Of a stretch of DNA of 64,000 nt, positions 18,002 through 27,371 are shown in pieces. A model generated the notes under the pieces. That model was not told the origin of the DNA and searched no databases. It was given only the letters and a program-made list of their open reading frames with translations. The translations under genes were made by a program, and so were the position numbers. Every line of letters starts with the position of its first letter. Positions within the stretch are counted from its first letter, which is position 1. Source of the DNA: Haloarcula japonica DSM 6131 (lineage in GTDB: Archaea; Halobacteriota; Halobacteria; Halobacteriales; Haloarculaceae); assembly GCF_000336635.1 (NCBI RefSeq), contig NZ_AOLY01000042.1:287136-351135 (forward strand). Direction: 5' to 3'.

Positions 18002-18277
18002 ATGGATACGATTACTCTGTCACCCGGTCCCGCCGCTGCTCAGGCATTCCGCTTAGGAATTATCGCGAGCGCGGTCTGTGGACTAGCCGGAATCGCGACG
18101 TTGTACTGGCTAGGCGTCCTGACGCCGGTCTTTGCTGGATACGTACTCGTTCTTCTGTTCCCCGTGTATCTCGTCTTCGCCGCAACAGCGTTGAGCGTGT
18201 GGTTGGGATACAACAAGGACGCGACAGCGTTACGACCGGTCTATCGGCAACAGGAGTCGAGCGGACGATCAGAGTGA
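18002..18277 (+). CDS. Small membrane protein with two predicted helices (91 aa)
   Basis: The sequence begins MDTITLSPGPAAAQAFRLG, then has two hydrophobic helices (IIASAVCGLAGIATLYWL and VFAGYVLVLLFPVYLVFA) and a short polar tail ending ESSGRSE. ATG 18002 is used because the 36-codon upstream extension is not protein-like. Function unknown; no partner is evident beside it. Confidence 0.7.
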   Translation: MDTITLSPGPAAAQAFRLGIIASAVCGLAGIATLYWLGVLTPVFAGYVLVLLFPVYLVFAATALSVWLGYNKDATALRPVYRQQESSGRSE

Positions 18278-18450
18278 ATATCACTGTTAGGTAGATACAA
18301 AATCTATCTCGAAGTCTCTATTTTTGGCAGTTTTGTTGACACACTCTAGAATATAGTTTCAAATATCGGTTCGATGTCACGGGAGCCGCTTTAACTCGGT
18401 AAAGCGATTGTGAGCGACATCCGAGCGCTTCCAATGGTGTCTCTGTGAAC

Positions 18451-19104
18451 TCACTCTTCCCTGTCAATTATTGTTGCCGCAATGAGGTTCCGCATTCCCC
18501 GCCGGAGCCGGCCGCTCATCGCTGTCGAGGACAGTCCGATTTCGGCGGCGACTTCGTTCAAGGAGATATCCCTAGGTTCTCCGAAATAGCCGTTTTCGTA
18601 TGCGGTTGTCAGTGCGGTCCGCTGTTCATCGGTCAACCCGTACGACGACTCACCGCCGGTGTCCGTGTTTCCGTAGATTTCGATGATATCGAGCGAGATG
18701 TCGTTCTCGTTGGCATACTCCCAGATCGTATTGAGCGCTTCGCGGTCAGGGAGCAGGAGTCGGACGAGCCACCCGTTGCCCTTCGTCTCTGTATGGACGA
18801 GAAAACCGTTGACATCGGTAACGACAGAGCTGATGAGTTTCGTTTCGGGAGTGTGTTCGATGTAGTATATGCCGGTCTGGTCGGTCCAGTCGACGAGTTC
18901 GTAGCTCTGGACTGTCGGATCGACATCGAGCATCTCTTCGAGTCGGTCTCTGTCACGATACTTGATGAGGAATGGAAACACAGTGGAGCCCGGATCGGTA
19001 TTCCCCTGCGTGATGACACGGATCGCTATGTCTTCGAGGTTTTGTAACGTTGGAACCAGAGCGAGGCGTTCGTGTTCGATGTGTATTTTCGTCGTTATTG
19101 ACAT
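18451..19104 (-). CDS. Bacterio-opsin-activator-type HTH transcription regulator
   Basis: A 217-aa regulator. Residues ~1-150 form a ligand/sensor-like domain typical of the haloarchaeal Bat family. Residues ~155-215 carry the HTH_10 domain (GLTDEQRTALTTAYENGYFG, then ISLNEVAAEIGLSSTAMSGR LRRG-type recognition helix). Such proteins control single nearby or remote genes in haloarchaea. It stands alone: the nearest genes are the 91-aa membrane protein and, beyond an AT-rich spacer, a small gene and nitrilase. Target unknown. Confidence 0.88.
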   Translation of the reverse strand: MSITTKIHIEHERLALVPTLQNLEDIAIRVITQGNTDPGSTVFPFLIKYRDRDRLEEMLDVDPTVQSYELVDWTDQTGIYYIEHTPETKLISSVVTDVNGFLVHTETKGNGWLVRLLLPDREALNTIWEYANENDISLDIIEIYGNTDTGGESSYGLTDEQRTALTTAYENGYFGEPRDISLNEVAAEIGLSSTAMSGRLRRGMRNLIAATIIDREE

Positions 19105-19516
19105 TTTGTGGGAAGGAGATTACAATCGAAGCGTCAAAGACGAATACCGGTTCGACAACGGAGCGTCGTCACCATCTGTGAACTGCTGTATGTACGCGGG
19201 GTCTCCACGTCAATGTTTACATGCACAGGTGCACACACGAGGGCAAAAATAAAAAGCTGACTGCAGTCCCAAATAGCTCCTATCGTATTAGCGAGAGTGT
19301 ATTTTCACTAATGAGAATGATTCGACGGATACAGTCTAAACAAGGAAGAAACGTAAAACAACTTAGAAATTTTATATCATTTAACCATTCAATTCGGCGA
19401 GCAGCACACGTATCTATCGGAATCTGCATTAACAACCATTTATAATTATCTGTAATAAATACCCGTAATTATCCCGCAATGAGCTTAGAAGGCTGTACCC
19501 AGTATATTATATTGAT
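19105..19516. other. AT-rich intergenic region
   Basis: About 410 nt with marked AT enrichment (especially 19240-19516) between the HTH regulator and a 55-aa gene. Several TATA-like stretches are present. No RNA gene, repeat or protein frame that I can support. Confidence 0.45.
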
Positions 19517-19684
19517 ATGAGTGAACCACAAAACCGTTCCACCGCGGATAACAAGTTCTCAAACGACGATTTCTATCTACCAGCAGTTGCGCTGCCACCG
19601 AATTTCAGTCGTATCGAGGCGGTTGTTTCCGACCTCTTCGACTTCCACGGTGTCGTGCTGATTCCGGATAGTTACAATAAGTAA
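19517..19684 (+). CDS. Possible small protein (55 aa)
   Basis: The frame reads MSEPQNRSTADNKFSND, then a DFYLPAVALPPNFSRIEAVV body, ending PDSYNK and TAA. Codon and residue use look protein-like (acidic N-terminus, an ordered-looking second half), and an AT-rich promoter-like stretch lies just upstream. It has no recognisable domain. It is convergent with the nitrilase gene 53 nt away. Existence as a gene is moderately supported, function unknown. Confidence 0.45.
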   Translation: MSEPQNRSTADNKFSNDDFYLPAVALPPNFSRIEAVVSDLFDFHGVVLIPDSYNK

Positions 19685-19737
19685 TCCGAGCGTCCAGTGT
19701 TGTACAGTCTACTCGGGATCTATCGAAGTATTCGTGG

Positions 19738-20853
19738 TTAGTCTGTCAGTTTGTCAGCGACCGCTTCGACGGCCTCGACAGGAACGTCGTACTCGTCGGC
19801 GACCGCTTGTGCATGTGCTGCCGAGAGTGAACCGTTTCCAGCGACTGTGTTTTTGCTGGGCTCTCGAGGCTGTGATGGCCCCAACGTCTCATCGCTGATG
19901 GACAGGCTCACTGCGTCCCAACGGGTGTAGTGCCCCATTGCATCGAAGTATGCCTTTGTCGCCCGCCGTTCGTCATCCCGGAACTCTGCAGTCAGGAGCC
20001 CCTCTTCGCCGACTAGCGGACCGGCTTTGACGATCCCCGCCGGATTGATGAGCATGCTTCCGCCCGCAGCGACGTTGAACCCGAGTTCATCCTCGGAGAA
20101 GCCGTCTGGAACAGTGTCGCTCATGTACGCCGAACACGCAGCGACGAACGACTGGGTTTCGAAGGCGTACTCACGCATCGCGGGATAGATATCACAGGTA
20201 TCCACAGCGTCACTTGTCTCCGCTCTAGTCTTGTCCCCCGGATGACCATGCTGTTCCCAGAAGCCGGGCCAGACAGCGGCGTGTATCTCCTCACCCATTG
20301 TAGTCAGCGCCGCCTTCGAGAGCGTCATGTGGTTCTCATAGCAGATGAGCCCGCCGAGTCGGCCGACATCTGTTTCGTAGGTGGCTATGCTCGATGGGTC
20401 GCCGCGACCCCAGATGGCACGCTCCTCGTGGGTCGGCATCAGTTTCCGGTGGCGACCCATCAGTTCCCCGGTACTGTCGAAATAAAACAGCGAATTGTAG
20501 AGCGTCTCGCTGCCCTGCCGGTCACTGATTTCATTCGTCCCCAATACGAGCGTGAGGTCGGCTTCTGCGACTGTCTCGCCGAGTATTTCGATAGCCTCGT
20601 CGTCAACATGGAGACTGTTCTTCTGGAGATCCACCATCAGGTCAGTCCATCTGGAGATAGAAACACTGCCCCGCCAGTATGGATATCCTGGGAAGTACGT
20701 CTCCGGGAAGACGACAATATCTGCGCCGTCCCGGCCCGCCTGCTCGATATACCGGCATGTCTTGTCCAGCGTTCCCTCCTTGTCGTGGTAGACAGGCTCT
20801 ACCTGCGCGGCCGCGAGTGTGAACGATTCGGCTGGCATTCGTTTACAACTCAT
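19738..20853 (-). CDS. Nitrilase/carbon-nitrogen hydrolase
   Basis: A 371-aa member of the nitrilase branch, hydrolysing R-CN to the acid and ammonia (or an amide in related members). The catalytic triad is visible: E51 in FPETYFPGYP, K137 in RHRKLMPTHEER, and C171 in GGLICYENHM. The HRKLMPTHEE and ICYENHM motifs are those of true aliphatic/aromatic nitrilases rather than amidases. The C-terminal ~60 residues form an extra acidic tail. It lies next to an MFS carrier gene on the same strand, 84 nt away, so a shared substrate is possible. An internal ATG at 20838 is an alternative start. Confidence 0.9.
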   Translation of the reverse strand: MSCKRMPAESFTLAAAQVEPVYHDKEGTLDKTCRYIEQAGRDGADIVVFPETYFPGYPYWRGSVSISRWTDLMVDLQKNSLHVDDEAIEILGETVAEADLTLVLGTNEISDRQGSETLYNSLFYFDSTGELMGRHRKLMPTHEERAIWGRGDPSSIATYETDVGRLGGLICYENHMTLSKAALTTMGEEIHAAVWPGFWEQHGHPGDKTRAETSDAVDTCDIYPAMREYAFETQSFVAACSAYMSDTVPDGFSEDELGFNVAAGGSMLINPAGIVKAGPLVGEEGLLTAEFRDDERRATKAYFDAMGHYTRWDAVSLSISDETLGPSQPREPSKNTVAGNGSLSAAHAQAVADEYDVPVEAVEAVADKLTD

Positions 20854-20937
20854 AGGCCAGCATCAAATCAGTTGAGCCGATATCTTGGGTCGCGGTCATA
20901 GAACCGTATCGTGAGAGACGGGGTTGAGCGCCCTATC

Positions 20938-22173
20938 CTACTGGCGTTCCGGTTCCGGAGCCTGCCAGGCGACGATTATACCGGCGATGGCAACCGCGCC
21001 TGCCAGTAGAAACGCCGGTTCAAATCCAGCTCTGTTCACTACGGCTCCACCGGCAATCGGTGCAACAAACGCCCCCGCGAGGCCGATACTAGTCTGGAAT
21101 GCGACCGCCGTTGCAGCGACACGCGGGTCGACGAGTTCGCGGACGTACGTAAACGAGAGACCAAGCGTCAACTGGACCGCAAACCCGATCAACAGGAGGA
21201 CAGCAATGAGGAGGGCCAGCGAGCGAAACCGCGTAAACCCGAGGAGAAGCGGAGCGGCGAGACCAAACGACCACAGCACGACTGGGCGCCGTCTACCGTC
21301 GAACACCCGGTCCGAGATAAGCCCGCCGCTGATTCGAGAGAGTACCCCCACAGCTGGGAAGACGGCCACAACAAGCCCGCTCACTGCCAGCGAGAAGTCC
21401 AGTCCCTGCGTGAGGTACGACGAACCCCAGCTGTTCACGAACAGGTATAGCGCGTAGCCGAGAAAGCCGAGGACACCGACGAGCCAGACGCTGGGGCTCC
21501 GGAGCACTGCCCCGAATTCCCGCAGGGACGGGGCATCGCCGAGACTCCCACCGTGCCCGCGGCTCGCCGGCCAGAAGACGACCAATCCCACGAGTGCGGG
21601 GCCAATAAATGCCAGAAAGACAGCCGGCCAGCCGAACCGGTGTGCGATGAGCGGCCCCGTCCCCTGTCCGAGTGCGAAGCCGACCGGTCCGCTCGCGGTG
21701 AAGATGCCGACTGCTGTTGCCCGGTGAGGGCCGTCGACAGCCCGGCTCACCATATCGATACCGGCGTTCCAGACGACGACATACGCGGCTCCCCCCAGTA
21801 CGCGTGATGCAATGATTGCCTCGTACTGGCCACGCCGACCGGCTCGCCAGCCCCACACCCCGGCGATGAGTAATATGCCCACCGCAAGGGCCATCGCAGT
21901 TCTCGAATTAGTCCGGTCCAGCGCAGCACCGGCAGGGAGGCTGACGACGACAGCGGTCCCGAACATGACTCCGACCAAGAGGCCGGCGGCTGTTGGCCCG
22001 ACCTGTAGTGACTCCTGAATGAGCGGTGTGACGCTTGCAGGGACTATTTCGTAGGCAGCCAGTCCCATCGAGATCAGACTCGCACCCGCCACGAGCCACC
22101 ACGTCGAGTTGGCTGTTCGGACAGTCTCAGCAGTGGGATCCGAAATATCGGAATCAGTAGCCTGTGGTGTCAT
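20938..22173 (-). CDS. Major facilitator superfamily transporter
   Basis: A 411-aa, 12-helix MFS permease. It begins MTPQATDSDISDPTAETVRT; the first helix is WWLVAGASLISMGLAAYEIV, and the loop 2-3 signature is close to GAALDRTNSRTAM. The much longer in-frame extension to 22485 is rejected because it is Cys/Ser-rich and not MFS-like. It is transcribed toward the nitrilase gene and lies downstream of the IclR regulator on the same strand, so it may belong to either. Substrate unknown; the resemblance is to cyanate/organic-anion or drug-type MFS families. Confidence 0.88.
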   Translation of the reverse strand: MTPQATDSDISDPTAETVRTANSTWWLVAGASLISMGLAAYEIVPASVTPLIQESLQVGPTAAGLLVGVMFGTAVVVSLPAGAALDRTNSRTAMALAVGILLIAGVWGWRAGRRGQYEAIIASRVLGGAAYVVVWNAGIDMVSRAVDGPHRATAVGIFTASGPVGFALGQGTGPLIAHRFGWPAVFLAFIGPALVGLVVFWPASRGHGGSLGDAPSLREFGAVLRSPSVWLVGVLGFLGYALYLFVNSWGSSYLTQGLDFSLAVSGLVVAVFPAVGVLSRISGGLISDRVFDGRRRPVVLWSFGLAAPLLLGFTRFRSLALLIAVLLLIGFAVQLTLGLSFTYVRELVDPRVAATAVAFQTSIGLAGAFVAPIAGGAVVNRAGFEPAFLLAGAVAIAGIIVAWQAPEPERQ

Positions 22174-22737
22174 TCTGTGAAGGGAAGTCGTTTGGTCATG
22201 GCAGTGTGTACTGGTATCGGAACTGGAAGTGAAAAACGCAGTCAATTCGAGTAGCAAGCGCTTGGCGAGCGGGGCCGAAAAACACCGGAAGAACTGCTCT
22301 GTGAGGAGCGGTAACAATGAAGGCTCACTATGTACAGATGAAATAACAGGGCGTATTGAAACCATATGACCTGAATCGACCGATACAATACAGTAGTTAC
22401 ATAGCGTGGTTTGTTGTGAGTGGAAAATCCGCACGACGCCAGCATGCAAACAGGGCGAAAGATAGATACACATATCCTCAGGCATAGATGCATATAGTCT
22501 GCCCTATGACGGTATATACCTATTTTAGTTTGGTTTTCCACTTATATCGGTAGCTAGCTCGTTATCAACCCATATTTATATTACCTCGGCCGAGAAGCAA
22601 TCAAAATTCGGTAGACAGGTATGAAGATGAAGAAATCAATAACAAAAGGGTGAAGTTCGAAGACAAAATATGCAGGGGACCGACGGTATTTTGTTGTTCT
22701 ATCTGTGGTCCGTACCGTTACAAAATCGGATTCCGGG
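22174..22737. other. Long AT-rich spacer upstream of the MFS gene
   Basis: About 560 nt, strongly AT-rich from 22480 to 22700, between the IclR gene end and the MFS start. It probably contains the MFS promoter and the IclR 3' end. No gene or RNA that I can support. Confidence 0.45.
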
Positions 22738-23520
22738 CTAACCGTCTATCGTACTGTATTCGTAGTACTGGCTTCGGACTTCGATTTCGTTTTTCGTATA
22801 TCGGAGCATTTCCAGCAGGTTTGCCATATATCTGGAGGTGAATCTATCTCTGGGCCCAGTGATACCGAGAGACACCATAACCTCCTGTTCGTCGTTGAAT
22901 ATCGGGACAGCGACACCTCGGACACCCCGGAGATGCTCCTCGTCGTCGATCGCATAACCCTGGTCACGGATCCGCTCAAGGGCCGTCTCGAGATCGGATC
23001 GAGATGATAACGTGTTATCAGTCCCTTTCGGAAGACCATGGTCGGCAACGATTTCGTTTCGTTTCTCCACCGGAAGATGTGCCAGAATAACCTTGCCCAG
23101 CGATGTCCAGTGCATCTCTGTGTGATTCCCGATTGGGATTTCGTCGCCCGCAGCCTTTCCGCCCGAACTTCTGTAGAGGATGACCCGCTGGCCGTTCTCC
23201 TCGATACCGGCACCAGCAATCTCGCCGGTTTCTCTGCTGAGTTCTTCGACTTTATTCCGAAGCAGTCGACCGATATCCAGTCGCTGACGAACACTGCCCC
23301 CGAGCTCCAAAAAGCGGAACGACCGGCGATACTGCCCGGATTCCTTGACAACGAAGTCCCGCTGGACAAGGGTATTGAGATGAATGAAGACAGTACTTGT
23401 AGGGACGTCAAGGTGAGACGCAAGATCTGAAAGACCGACTGGTTCAAGTTTTCCAAGGGCGGCAAGGATATCCAGCGTCGTCTCAACCGCGTTGATCGTT
23501 TTGTTGTTTTGTGAGGGCAT
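22738..23520 (-). CDS. IclR-family transcription regulator
   Basis: A 260-aa regulator with an N-terminal winged HTH (residues ~10-70: TTLDILAALGKLEPVGLSDL, DVPTSTVFIHLNTLVQRDFV) and a C-terminal effector domain (GEIAGAGIEENGQRVILYRS, RGVRGVAVPIFNDEQEVMVS). IclR proteins bind small organic acids or sugars and control adjacent catabolic operons. It is divergent from the ABC/creatininase cluster starting at 24049, which is the most natural target; the MFS and nitrilase genes downstream are alternatives. Confidence 0.93.
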   Translation of the reverse strand: MPSQNNKTINAVETTLDILAALGKLEPVGLSDLASHLDVPTSTVFIHLNTLVQRDFVVKESGQYRRSFRFLELGGSVRQRLDIGRLLRNKVEELSRETGEIAGAGIEENGQRVILYRSSGGKAAGDEIPIGNHTEMHWTSLGKVILAHLPVEKRNEIVADHGLPKGTDNTLSSRSDLETALERIRDQGYAIDDEEHLRGVRGVAVPIFNDEQEVMVSLGITGPRDRFTSRYMANLLEMLRYTKNEIEVRSQYYEYSTIDG

Positions 23521-24048
23521 GGATGCGCTTTTTTCTGCAGAGTGAAATAGATTCCGCCGAGGGACAAAATTTTTCCAATCAGGTTGAAAACGGGCATTGT
23601 ACTCTGTTCTGAGCTATTCTAACAAGGGTACGGATGTTATTTTCAGTAGTTTCGCTCCTCGCGTTGAGTGGCAACATTCATCATGATCTTGTGGGGTGTG
23701 GTCCCCAGCACCTGATTCAGCAGTTAGAGGTACTTTAACGTCGGTTTGTGTCATTCGAGTGTTTCGTACGAGCACGACGAGTGGCTTTCAATCTCATTGA
23801 AAGGAATTGGAACGCTCTGATAGCCCGTTTTCTACGAAGTAGTAGGTCTCTGCTCCGGATTCTGTATCATGGTATGGAATTGTACCTCTCGATTTGATCC
23901 TTTCCCCCGGTTCAGAACCGCTGGCTACGCAGTCATGCCGGACGTTACCCGACAATCGCCCCGCTGGTTTCGATGTGATTGGTCTGCCTGACTATGCCAG
24001 TACTACCAACATTTATTAATGATGGTTGCGATGCTTCTTCTACTCGGT
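23521..24048. other. Divergent control region between iclR and the ABC cluster
   Basis: About 530 nt without a gene. A TATA-like ATTTATTAAT at 24011-24020 lies about 33 nt before ATG 24049 of the ATPase gene. An IclR operator is expected here, but I could not identify a convincing palindrome by eye. Confidence 0.5.
24011..24020 (+). promoter_or_regulatory. TATA box of the ABC/creatininase cluster
   Basis: ATTTATTAAT; transcription would start near 24041, giving a leader of about 8 nt and supporting ATG 24049 over the in-frame ATG 24019, which falls inside the TATA box. Confidence 0.55.
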
Positions 24049-25146
24049 ATGAGCGAAGTTACACTATCAAACGTCAGCAAGGTATACGACGACAACGTCC
24101 TTGCAGTCGAAGACCTATCTCTGGCCGTTGAGGATGGGGAGTTTGTCGTCGTTGTCGGACCGTCCGGGTGTGGCAAGTCGACCACACTTCGGATGATCGC
24201 CGGGCTCGAAACCGTCACCGACGGTGAGATCGCCATCGGCGAGGACGTCGTCAACGACGTTCGTCCACAGGACCGGAACATTGCGATGGTGTTCCAGAGT
24301 TACGCCCTGTACCCACACATGACCGTGCGCGAGAACATGTCCTTCGGGCTAGAGCTGTCAGGCGAGTACGATGATCAGATCCAGCAACGCGTGACAGAGG
24401 CTGCCGAACTGCTGGAGATCTCAGATCTCATGGATGACTTACCGAAGCAGCTCTCGGGTGGCCAGCAACAGCGCGTCGCGCTAGGGCGGGCTATCGTTCG
24501 CGATCCGGAGGTGTTTCTGATGGACGAACCGTTGTCGAATCTCGACGCGAAGCTGCGGACCCAGATGCGTACGGAGATCCAGCGGATCCAAGAAGAGCTG
24601 GACGTGACGACGATTTACGTCACGCACGATCAGACGGAAGCGATGACGATGGCGGATCGGATCGTGATTCTCAATCAAGGTGAACTCCAGCAGGTTGCGC
24701 CACCGGAACGCTGCTACGATGAGCCCAACAACAAATTCGTCGCGGGATTCATCGGGTCACCGTCGATGAACTTCTTCGAGGTGAGTGTGACAAATAGCGG
24801 TGGGCGTACGACATTCCACTCACCAGATGTCGAGTTTACGCTCAACGCCGACATTCCGGATGGAGAGTACACGCTGGGCGTCCGTCCAGAGGATTTTGTC
24901 GCCGGAGACGCCGGATCATACATCGATACGGTCGTGGACGTCGTCGAGCCCATGGGTTCAGACAATTTCCTCTACCTGGAGACTGCAGGCGGGTCGAAAG
25001 AAGTCATAGCCAGGGTGGATAGCGAATACCGCCCGGAACGGGGCGACGAAATCGCGCTCGGATTTCATACAGAGGATATGCATCTATTCGGTCCCGATGG
25101 CGAACGAGTGGAACTGAACCAGCTACAGCGGACAGAATCAGCGTAA
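24049..25146 (+). CDS. CUT1-type sugar ABC transporter ATP-binding protein (MalK/UgpC/MsmK-like)
   Basis: A 365-aa ATPase: Walker A GPSGCGKST (residues 37-45), signature LSGGQQQRVALGRAI, Walker B VFLMDEPLSNLDAKL, followed from ~240 by a TOBE-type domain (TLGVRPEDFVAG). This architecture belongs to importers of oligosaccharides, glycerol phosphate and polyols. It energises the two permeases at 27372 and 28307. Unusually, it is the first gene, and a creatininase-family gene follows after a single base, so both are surely co-transcribed. Confidence 0.95.
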   Translation: MSEVTLSNVSKVYDDNVLAVEDLSLAVEDGEFVVVVGPSGCGKSTTLRMIAGLETVTDGEIAIGEDVVNDVRPQDRNIAMVFQSYALYPHMTVRENMSFGLELSGEYDDQIQQRVTEAAELLEISDLMDDLPKQLSGGQQQRVALGRAIVRDPEVFLMDEPLSNLDAKLRTQMRTEIQRIQEELDVTTIYVTHDQTEAMTMADRIVILNQGELQQVAPPERCYDEPNNKFVAGFIGSPSMNFFEVSVTNSGGRTTFHSPDVEFTLNADIPDGEYTLGVRPEDFVAGDAGSYIDTVVDVVEPMGSDNFLYLETAGGSKEVIARVDSEYRPERGDEIALGFHTEDMHLFGPDGERVELNQLQRTESA

Positions 25147-25147
25147 C

Positions 25148-25948
25148 ATGTTGTACGATACTATCGGTCGGAAAGAAAGCGAGTGGGCTGGAATGACGGC
25201 GAGTCAGATCCGAAATGTCGGCAAACAGCCGGGCTCTGTTCTCGTTATTCCCGTTGGGAGCGTCGAACAGCACGGGACCCACCTCCCGGTTGTCACTGAC
25301 ACACTCCTGGTCGAAGCAATGGTAGACACTGCTATCGAGCGTCTGGACGACGTGCCTATCCTCGTAACACCGCCGGTCTGGAACGGGTTCTCGCCACACC
25401 ACCTGTCATTCGGTGGGACCCTGTCACTCGAGTTCGCACACTTGCAAGCGACACTCGAGGATATCGCACATGCTGGTATCCAGAACGGATTCGATGCGGT
25501 GCTGTTCGTCAACGGACATGGCGGGAACAGTTCACTCATCGACGCCGTCGTGAGTACTGTGGGCGTAGACACTGATGCGGAAGTACTCGGAACGACGTAC
25601 TTCCATCTGGCATCAGATAAAATCGAGGAACTCCGAACGACCGAGGCAGGCGGGATGGCCCACGGCGGTGAGTTCGAAACATCCCTCATGCTTGCGCTGC
25701 GACCAGACCTCGTTGGCGATCCGGAGGTCCGCGACGGCGAACCAATGGACGAACACTACAGATGGGGTGGGCAGGACTTGCTCGACGGGGGTAACCTCGC
25801 GGTCTATCGGTCGTTCGACGAGTATTCCTCGTCCGGGGCCATCGGGACGCCGAAGCAGGCGAGCGCGGAGACAGGTGAACGAATTCGTTCGGTTATCGGT
25901 GACGAACTCGCGGCCCTTATGACTGCGATACACGAGCACAATGCGTGA
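25148..25948 (+). CDS. Creatininase-family amidohydrolase (copy 1, inside the ABC cluster)
   Basis: A 266-aa metal-dependent hydrolase of the creatinine amidohydrolase/ArfB/MftE family. Metal ligands fit E40 and H42 in VGSVEQHGTHLPVVTD with D51; NGHGGNSS and HGGEFETSLML are the other family motifs. Family members open cyclic amides or cleave formamide bonds on zinc, iron or manganese. It starts 1 nt after the ATPase stop and precedes the binding-protein gene, so its substrate is probably the imported compound or an early product of it. Whether it is a true creatininase is unknown. Confidence 0.9.
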   Translation: MLYDTIGRKESEWAGMTASQIRNVGKQPGSVLVIPVGSVEQHGTHLPVVTDTLLVEAMVDTAIERLDDVPILVTPPVWNGFSPHHLSFGGTLSLEFAHLQATLEDIAHAGIQNGFDAVLFVNGHGGNSSLIDAVVSTVGVDTDAEVLGTTYFHLASDKIEELRTTEAGGMAHGGEFETSLMLALRPDLVGDPEVRDGEPMDEHYRWGGQDLLDGGNLAVYRSFDEYSSSGAIGTPKQASAETGERIRSVIGDELAALMTAIHEHNA

Positions 25949-25970
25949 CCAATGAGCGACACAACACAAA

Positions 25971-25979
25971 GAATTATGT
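25971..25979 (+). promoter_or_regulatory. Internal TATA box before the solute-binding protein gene
   Basis: GAATTATGT, centred 25 nt upstream of ATG 26001, as expected for leaderless initiation. Extra promoters before binding-protein genes give the excess of binding protein that importers need. Confidence 0.45.
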
Positions 25980-26000
25980 ACATGGAAATAAGTGACATTA

Positions 26001-27362
26001 ATGATGCAGCCCGATAACAACGACAGGTCTGTCGAGGACAGTATCGACCGCCGACGACTCCTCCAAGCACTCGGCGCAGGCGGCACCATCGCCATCGCAG
26101 GGTGTAGTGGTGACGGTGGGAGTGGCGGTGACGGCGGTGATGGTGACAGCGGGAGCGGCGGTGACGGCGGCGACGGCAGTACGCAGAGCGTGCAATTCCT
26201 CACGATGGGCGTCGGGGACAACATCAAGCAGTTCTTCGAGGAGAACAACGCGGCCTTCGAGGACGAGCATGACGTCGATGTCGAGTTCACCAGCGTTACG
26301 TGGGACAACGCACGGCAAACTGTGAACAACCGTGTCGACGGCGGCGAGGCACCCGATGTCAGTCGGTGGCCGGCGCGCTGGATCCCCCAGCTCGTGGGCA
26401 AGGACGCACTGGAACCGCTTGACGACATGATGGACGGGGAGTTCGGTGCGCAGTTCTACGACGGTGTGGCCGAGGGGACGATGTACAACGGCTCCCACTA
26501 CGGCGTGCCGTGGGCCGCCTCAAACAAGTGCCTCTACTACAACAAAGACGTCTTCGAGACGGCGGGGCTCGACCCAGAAGACCCGTCGCTCGACTCGTGG
26601 CAGGACATGCTGGATGCCGCAACACAGATCCGCGACAGCGATGCGAGCGTCCCAGCACTGGGCCTTGCAGGGGCCGACGCAATTGAAACCGGGTCACAGT
26701 ACTACCACTACCACTGGTCACACGGCGCGGACCTTGTCGACGATGAGGGAATGCCGGTAGTGAACTCCAGTGGGGCTGTCGACGCCCTCTCGTTGTACAC
26801 CGATCTCCACCTCGAACACAACGTTACCCAATCGTCACCGCTCTCCTCGACTCGGCAGGACATCCGACAGCTGTTCGAGAACGGTGATCTCGGGATGGTT
26901 ATCGGACACGTGTACACGGGACTCAACATCACCGCCGCAAAGGAGAACGGTGAGGTCGACTTCGACTACGGTATCGTGCAGGTGCCGCGTGGCCCAGAAG
27001 GCCGGTACAGCCTCTTCACTATCGACACGCTCGCCATCCTGAGTCAGAGCGAACACAAGGACATCGCCCGGGACCTGATTCGGTTCTACTTCGATGAGGA
27101 GCGGCGGTTCCAGTACTCGAAGCAGAAGGGGTTCCTCCCTGTCGTCGAAGCCGTCGGCGAGCGATCGTACTTCTCGGATTCGGAGAACTGGGGGCCGTTC
27201 GTCGAGGCGGGACAATACGCTCGTGCCCGGCCGAAGCTCAGTAACTTCAGCGAGTTCAACGACCGAATGGTCCAAGCCATTCAGGAAGCACTGGCGGACC
27301 AGAAATCACCGCAGAAAGCGCTCAACGATGCCCAGAGTGATCTCGAAGATGCCATGGAGTGA
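26001..27362 (+). CDS. Extracellular solute-binding lipoprotein of the CUT1 ABC importer
   Basis: A 453-aa binding protein. The N-terminus has a Tat signal (DRRRLLQALGAGGTIAIAG) with lipobox cysteine C35, followed by a Gly/Ser/Asp linker of about 25 residues, so it is exported folded and lipid-anchored, as usual in haloarchaea. The body is a family-1 (MalE-like) binding fold (VEFTSVTWDNARQTVNNRVD, VPWAASNKCLYYNKDVFETA). ATG 26001 or 26004 is favoured over GTG 25992 from the promoter position. Ligand: a sugar-like or polar compound, not identified. Confidence 0.93.
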   Translation: MMQPDNNDRSVEDSIDRRRLLQALGAGGTIAIAGCSGDGGSGGDGGDGDSGSGGDGGDGSTQSVQFLTMGVGDNIKQFFEENNAAFEDEHDVDVEFTSVTWDNARQTVNNRVDGGEAPDVSRWPARWIPQLVGKDALEPLDDMMDGEFGAQFYDGVAEGTMYNGSHYGVPWAASNKCLYYNKDVFETAGLDPEDPSLDSWQDMLDAATQIRDSDASVPALGLAGADAIETGSQYYHYHWSHGADLVDDEGMPVVNSSGAVDALSLYTDLHLEHNVTQSSPLSSTRQDIRQLFENGDLGMVIGHVYTGLNITAAKENGEVDFDYGIVQVPRGPEGRYSLFTIDTLAILSQSEHKDIARDLIRFYFDEERRFQYSKQKGFLPVVEAVGERSYFSDSENWGPFVEAGQYARARPKLSNFSEFNDRMVQAIQEALADQKSPQKALNDAQSDLEDAME

Positions 27363-27371
27363 CAGACAGGG

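Noticed and set aside
25613-26428. A 271-codon minus-strand frame with proline/serine repeats
   Set aside because: It mirrors the Gly/Ser/Asp linker of the binding lipoprotein and the creatininase gene; low complexity and no domain.
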